From: Myxococcales bacterium
GTDB taxonomy: Bacteria > Myxococcota > UBA796 > SXON01
Assembly: GCA_009692585.1 (NCBI GenBank)
Contig: SHYX01000012.1
Location: forward strand, 40,014 to 104,013
Direction of reading: 5' to 3'
DNA: 64,000 nucleotides
The translations under genes were made by a program, and so were the position numbers. Below are positions 60,366-64,000 of this stretch, piece by piece; position 1 is the stretch's first letter, and the number at the start of each line of letters is the position of its first letter. A model generated the notes under the pieces. It worked only from the letters and a program-made list of their open reading frames with translations. It had not been told where the DNA came from and made no database searches.

Positions 60366-60400
60366 GCGCGCAGCACGTTAGGTTCCCAGCGGAGGTTCCG

Positions 60401-60715
60401 ATGTCGACCGAGAAGAACAAATCCGAAGAAGAGTACTTTGCGCGGTTGGAACGCGAGGAACGAGCGCGCGCCCAGGCCGACGCCGACAAGCAGGCCGCCA
60501 TCGACGCCCGGTCCGCCGCCAAGGCGACCCACCTGCAGTGTTGCGGGAAGTGCGGCGGGCCGATGACCCCGCGCGACTTCCGCGGCGTCGAGATCGACAT
60601 CTGCGGCTGGTGCGGCGCTGTCCTGCTCGACCCGGGAGAGCTCGAGACCCTCGCCGGGAAAGACGCGAGCGGCGCGCTCGCGGGGCTGGCCAAGCTATTC
60701 CGGATGCCGCGGTAG
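60401..60715 (+). CDS. zf-TFIIB-type zinc ribbon protein
   Basis: 104 residues. A charged helical N-terminus (E-E-E-Y-F-A-R-L-E-R-E-E-R-A-R-A) is followed by a four-cysteine zinc ribbon: C-G-K-C-G-G-P-M and C-G-W-C-G-A-V-L-L-D-P-G-E-L. The D-x-G-E-L after the second pair is diagnostic for the bacterial zf-TFIIB family. The function is unknown. It follows two other zinc-ribbon genes. Confidence 0.82.
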   Translation: MSTEKNKSEEEYFARLEREERARAQADADKQAAIDARSAAKATHLQCCGKCGGPMTPRDFRGVEIDICGWCGAVLLDPGELETLAGKDASGALAGLAKLFRMPR

Positions 60716-60727
60716 GCGCAGCCCCGG

Positions 60728-61459
60728 TCAGCGCCGCGGATTCTCCGCCACCCAACCGACGAAGCGCCGGATCACCGTCTGCGCCAGCTCGGTGTCGGGG
60801 GCCTCGGCCATGATGCGGTCGATGCGCTCCGCCTCGGCCGGGTTGCCGGCGTAGTGGCTCCGATAGTAGCGCCAGCGCTCCGTGGTGGTGGCCTTGCGCA
60901 GCTCGGGGTGGAACTGGGCGGCCCAGAACGGGGCAGCATCTACCTTGAACGCCTGATTGTGCACGAGACGTCCGGTGGCCAGGAGCGTGACGCCACCGGG
61001 AAGGCGGTCCACATGGTCGTGATGGCCAAGTTGTACGTCGACGGTTCGCGGAAGGTGCGCGAGGAGCGGGTCGGCCGCGCCCGCATCGGTCAGGTCCACC
61101 GGAAAGGCACCCAGCTCCTGACGGGCGTCGTCGCGGTTGACCTCACCGCCGAGCGCCAGAGCGAGCCCCTGGAAGCCGAAGCAGCTGGCCCAGGCGGGAA
61201 TCCGACGATCGACACACTCGACCAGTCGATCCAGCATGTTGTGCACCCAGGGGTGGGAGTCCAGCACGCTGTACGCGCCGCTGCCGCCAAAGAAGAGCAG
61301 CGCGGCCTCGTCCATCAGCCGATCGTCGAGCTGCCCGGCGTTGGCGTAGGCGATCTCCAGGTCCGGGAGTCCGGCGCTGTCCGCGAAACAGCGCAGTTCC
61401 TGACGCGACATGGGGTCGTCCGGGTCGCGCAGGGACACGAGTACATGGCGCGGAGGCAT
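60728..61459 (-). CDS. Class I glutamine amidotransferase-like protein
   Basis: 243 residues from an ATG at 61457-61459. The triad is C93 in A-S-C-F-G-F-Q-G-L-A and H184/E186 in Q-F-H-P-E-L, matching GATase class I (GMP-synthase-like) domains. The oxyanion G-G-S-G segment lies near 58-61. The protein is a lone GATase domain without an attached synthetase, as in GuaA-like stand-alone paralogues; its partner is unknown. It is convergent with the zf-TFIIB gene and lies on the opposite strand to the VWA lipoprotein. Confidence 0.87.
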   Translation of the reverse strand: MPPRHVLVSLRDPDDPMSRQELRCFADSAGLPDLEIAYANAGQLDDRLMDEAALLFFGGSGAYSVLDSHPWVHNMLDRLVECVDRRIPAWASCFGFQGLALALGGEVNRDDARQELGAFPVDLTDAGAADPLLAHLPRTVDVQLGHHDHVDRLPGGVTLLATGRLVHNQAFKVDAAPFWAAQFHPELRKATTTERWRYYRSHYAGNPAEAERIDRIMAEAPDTELAQTVIRRFVGWVAENPRR

Positions 61460-61570
61460 CGAGTGCCGAGCTAACGCGCGGCGCCCCGGACGCCGGCCGA
61501 GCATCATTTGTTGACGGAGGTGTAAGGCCGTCCGCGGACCCGGCGTTGTCGCCGCGAACCAGGAGTCCTC

Positions 61571-63865
61571 GTGCTGCTTTCTCTCGTTCTCTGGGCCTGC
61601 GCCTCCAAGTCCGTCCCCGCCGACGTCGAAACCCCGAGCCTCGACGCGAAGTCGGGCACGATGGTGCCCGAAGCCGCCCCGGCGCCCGTCAGCCGGAAGC
61701 CGATCGCGCTCCTCGCCGGGAAGCCGGTGGTGCGCGAGTGCTTCGGTGGCAGCGGCCACGGGCGCGCCGCGCGGCAGCAGCCCAGCAAGCGAGGCAACAC
61801 TGCCTCGACCGCGGCGCCCGCGCCCGCGTCCGCCGTCGCGCCGGGGCCCCCGCCGCCGCCGAACACGCCGATGAGCAGGCCGACGGGGTCCTCCGGAGCC
61901 ATTGCCAGCAATGGAAAGGGCGCCGGCAGCAGTGCTGACAAGTCTGCCCCGACGGGGGGGGGCGGCTGGTACGACAGTTCGGGCGTCGGTAGCGAAGGCG
62001 CCCCGGTGTCGGTGACCGCGCCCAAGGGCAAGTCGCCCACCTCCCGGGCGAAACCGGCCGCGCCGATGGCCGACGCCGCGCCCCAGGATGCCGGGGCCGC
62101 CCTCGGCTACGCGGTGGCAGAGGAAGCCGACGAAGGCGGCGGCACCCTCGAGAAAAAATCTGCCAGGCGCGAAGATCTCGCACGCCGCGCGACCCTCCCC
62201 GACAAAGACGACCGAGGCGACGCCGATGACGCGACCGCGTCCGGCCGCAAGAGCGGCTTCGTGATGAACGAGGCGAGCGAGCAGGAGGAGCTTCGCGACC
62301 GGGAAGCCAACTTCGACTGGGGCGGGACCACCTACCTCAGCAACGACGACTCGATGTCGCTGGCGTCGGCCCAACGCCTCCTGTGGGCGGTGCAGAACCG
62401 CGGCCCCGTCAAGACCAGCGAGGTGCGCCCGCACGAGCTGCTCAACTACTTCAGCTTCGACACCAGCCCCGTCGCGGATGGCGACGTCTTCAGCGTCAGC
62501 GCCTCCGCCGAACAGACTGGCGACCGCACGCTTTCGATGGCGCTGGCGATCAAGGGAATGACGCCCCAGCGGCAGCCGCTGGACATGACCCTGGTGCTCG
62601 ATCGGTCGGGCTCCATGGATGCGGAGGGCCGCATGGACTACCTCAAGCGCGGCCTCACCAAGATGACCGACCAGCTCGAGCGGGGCGACCGCGTCGACGT
62701 CGTGTTGTTCGACGACACCGTGTGTTCGCCGCTGGAGAACTACGTTGTCGGTCGCGATGATCCCGCGCTGCTGGCGGACGTCATCGACGACCTGCAACCG
62801 CGCGGCTCCACGGACCTGAACGCCGGGCTCCGGGAGGGCTACCGGGTCGCCAAGGGCCACGAGGACGTCGATGGTCGCAACCGCCGCATGCTGCTGATCA
62901 GCGACGCGCTGCTCAACACCGGCGAGGTCAACACCGACGTCGTCTCGGAGATCGGCAAGAGCTACGAGAGCGCTGGCATCCGCCTTTCAGCGGTGGGCGT
63001 GGGCCGCGACTTCAACGACAAGGTGCTCGACCAGCTCAGCGAAAAGGGCAAGGGCGCCTACGTCTACCTGGGCAGCGAAGCGGTGGTGGATCGCATCTTC
63101 GGGGCCGGCTTCGACTCGCTGGTGCAGACGGTCGCGCACGATGTGCACTTCTCGCTCGACCTGCCACCGTCGCTCGCAATCGAGAAGTTCTACGGTGAGG
63201 AGTCGAGCACCCGGAAAGAGGACGTGCAGCCGATCAACTACTACGCTGGGACCACGCAACTCTTCGTCCAGGACCTCCGGATGTCGGGGGCGCGCCCGGC
63301 CCGTGGCGAGGTAGTCAAGGTCACCGCCGAGTGGAGCGACGTCGACACCGGCGTCGCACGCACCCAGACGTTCACCGCCTCGGTGGCCGACCTGCTCGAC
63401 GCGGACCCCCGCAACCTGCACAAGGGGCGCGCCTTGCTCGCGTGGAGCGACATGATCATGACGCGCAGCCTCGGCGGCGATCCCTGCGGTGCGCCGTACA
63501 GCACCTGGTCCGAGCGGGTCGACGCCCTGGGGGAGGACGCCGAAGTCGCCTGGCTCGACAGCCTCACCTCGCCGCTGTGCGGACAACGGCCGACCACGCC
63601 AAAGACGGTCGCGGTGCGGGGTGTGCCTTACAAAGTCAAGGTCGACGCCGACCAGGTCATCGCGGAAGTGGCGATGGAATGCGGTCAGAAGACGGCAAGC
63701 GAGTCGCTGTCGCGTGGAAGCAATGTCGCGACCTTCGAGGTTCGGCCTGGCTCCTGTCAGCTCGTGCTCTACGGGGCTGTCCCCATGGTCGCATCGGTGC
63801 AGGTGCCCCAGGCGGGTGGCGATGTGCGCTGCGTCGTGCGCGGCGGGCGCCTCAGCTGCGGCTGA
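61571..63865 (+). CDS. VWA-domain lipoprotein (YfbK-like)
   Basis: 764 residues from a GTG with AGGAG seven bases upstream. Lipobox L-W-A-C gives Cys10. A long low-complexity segment follows (about 20-230). A VWA N-terminal extension with Y-L-S-N-D-D-S-M-S and H-E-L-L-N-Y-F-S-F leads to the VWA domain near 340-510, with a MIDAS D-R-S-G-S-M and later I-S-D-A-L. A YfbK/DUF3520-like C-terminal domain follows (about 520-690), with E-V-V-K-V-T-A-E-W and Y-S-T-W-S. Metal-dependent protein binding at the cell surface is likely. It ends overlapping the convergent gene at 63852 by 14 bases. Confidence 0.88.
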   Translation: MLLSLVLWACASKSVPADVETPSLDAKSGTMVPEAAPAPVSRKPIALLAGKPVVRECFGGSGHGRAARQQPSKRGNTASTAAPAPASAVAPGPPPPPNTPMSRPTGSSGAIASNGKGAGSSADKSAPTGGGGWYDSSGVGSEGAPVSVTAPKGKSPTSRAKPAAPMADAAPQDAGAALGYAVAEEADEGGGTLEKKSARREDLARRATLPDKDDRGDADDATASGRKSGFVMNEASEQEELRDREANFDWGGTTYLSNDDSMSLASAQRLLWAVQNRGPVKTSEVRPHELLNYFSFDTSPVADGDVFSVSASAEQTGDRTLSMALAIKGMTPQRQPLDMTLVLDRSGSMDAEGRMDYLKRGLTKMTDQLERGDRVDVVLFDDTVCSPLENYVVGRDDPALLADVIDDLQPRGSTDLNAGLREGYRVAKGHEDVDGRNRRMLLISDALLNTGEVNTDVVSEIGKSYESAGIRLSAVGVGRDFNDKVLDQLSEKGKGAYVYLGSEAVVDRIFGAGFDSLVQTVAHDVHFSLDLPPSLAIEKFYGEESSTRKEDVQPINYYAGTTQLFVQDLRMSGARPARGEVVKVTAEWSDVDTGVARTQTFTASVADLLDADPRNLHKGRALLAWSDMIMTRSLGGDPCGAPYSTWSERVDALGEDAEVAWLDSLTSPLCGQRPTTPKTVAVRGVPYKVKVDADQVIAEVAMECGQKTASESLSRGSNVATFEVRPGSCQLVLYGAVPMVASVQVPQAGGDVRCVVRGGRLSCG

Positions 63866-64000
63866 ACCAGGTCGGCGAGGTCCACACCCGCTCGGTGTCG
63901 TCCGAAAACGCCCCCCCGGCCTCGTCGACGCAGTCCGCCGGGTGGGCCTGAGCTCCGGCCAGCACGACTTCGAAGTACGCGAAGGTCGGGTCGGTCTCCG
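63852..64000 (-). CDS. C-terminal end of an exported protein (cut by window edge), DUF3604-like
   Basis: The last 49 residues on the minus strand, ending with a TGA at 63852-63854. The tail E-R-V-W-T-S-P-T-W-F-S matches the end of DUF3604 family proteins (E-R-A-W-T-S-P-I-W). C-V-D-E-A-G and Y-F-E-V-V-L-A-G-A precede it. The family call rests on this short tail only. It overlaps the VWA gene's 3' end. Confidence 0.55.
   Translation of the reverse strand, partial: ETDPTFAYFEVVLAGAQAHPADCVDEAGGAFSDDTERVWTSPTWFSRS

Overview
The window is about 64 kb of dense, very GC-rich bacterial chromosome. It carries no phage, plasmid or CRISPR signature. Several features point to a deltaproteobacterium-like lineage, most likely Myxococcota or a close relative. 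There are many secreted proteins and lipoproteins with Asp-Thr-Gly linkers, MopE-type and thrombospondin-type-3 calcium-binding repeats, and C-terminal Cys-Gly-Cys/hydrophobic/Arg tails of the MYXO-CTERM kind. There is also a eukaryote-like Ser/Thr kinase with PP2C and FHA partners, and genes often overlap by 1-4 bases. LpxC shows a Gram-negative cell with lipid A. The species assignment is inference from style, not from a marker gene.

Layout. 1-2.7 kb: three exported proteins of unknown function on the minus strand. 3-4.4 kb: a decayed lipoprotein gene, PhoU, a very small protein and tRNA-Met(CAT). 4.4-8 kb: a Rieske oxygenase pair facing away from a tightly overlapping ruvB-DUF192-lpxC operon. 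8-14.6 kb: three consecutive surface-protein genes (a GH43-like propeller, a beta-helix/MopE protein and an OmpA-like protein). Each is preceded by a sigma-28 (FliA)-type promoter with identical geometry placed so that the mRNA should be leaderless. 14.6-19.6 kb: a pseudogene, a degenerate receiver/GGDEF protein, a lectin-like protein, an SGNH hydrolase, a structured intergenic repeat and a family-2 glycosyltransferase. 19.6-23 kb: a minus-strand operon of cystathionine beta-synthase, cystathionine gamma-synthase/lyase and a DyP peroxidase; the first lacks the PLP lysine. 23-24.6 kb: a decayed FG-GAP gene and a repeat-rich, gene-poor stretch.

25-31.6 kb: two lipoproteins, the three-subunit proton-translocating transhydrogenase (pntAA-pntAB-pntB), a DUF3810 zinc-protease-like membrane protein and another lipoprotein. 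31.6-37 kb: two tandem multi-spanning membrane proteins of glycosyltransferase-C style, then two lipoproteins, the second ending in OmpA. 37.3-44.8 kb: a Ser/Thr kinase whose C-terminus is a Flp/TadE-like pilin, a lipoprotein propeller, an M23 peptidase, a PP2C phosphatase and a large FHA protein. This is a phospho-signalling module. 44.8-45.6 kb: remnants of a transposase and other genes. 45.7-48.2 kb: two MYXO-CTERM proteins, one a putative metalloprotease. 48.2-52.4 kb: DUF1015, a thioredoxin-like ferredoxin, an outer-membrane-like protein, an ECF sigma factor and a FecR-like partner. 52.4-64 kb: a MopE/FG-GAP lipoprotein, a UvrD/PcrA helicase, two zinc-ribbon membrane proteins, a zf-TFIIB protein, a glutamine amidotransferase, a VWA lipoprotein and the end of a gene leaving the window.

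The observations most worth following are the three matched sigma-28 promoters with leaderless starts, the kinase-pilin fusion beside a PP2C/FHA pair, the cystathionine beta-synthase without its catalytic lysine, and a 51-bp repeat with dyad symmetry that is open on both strands. Six small or medium genes are broken by frameshifts. These could be real decay or assembly error and are marked as such.
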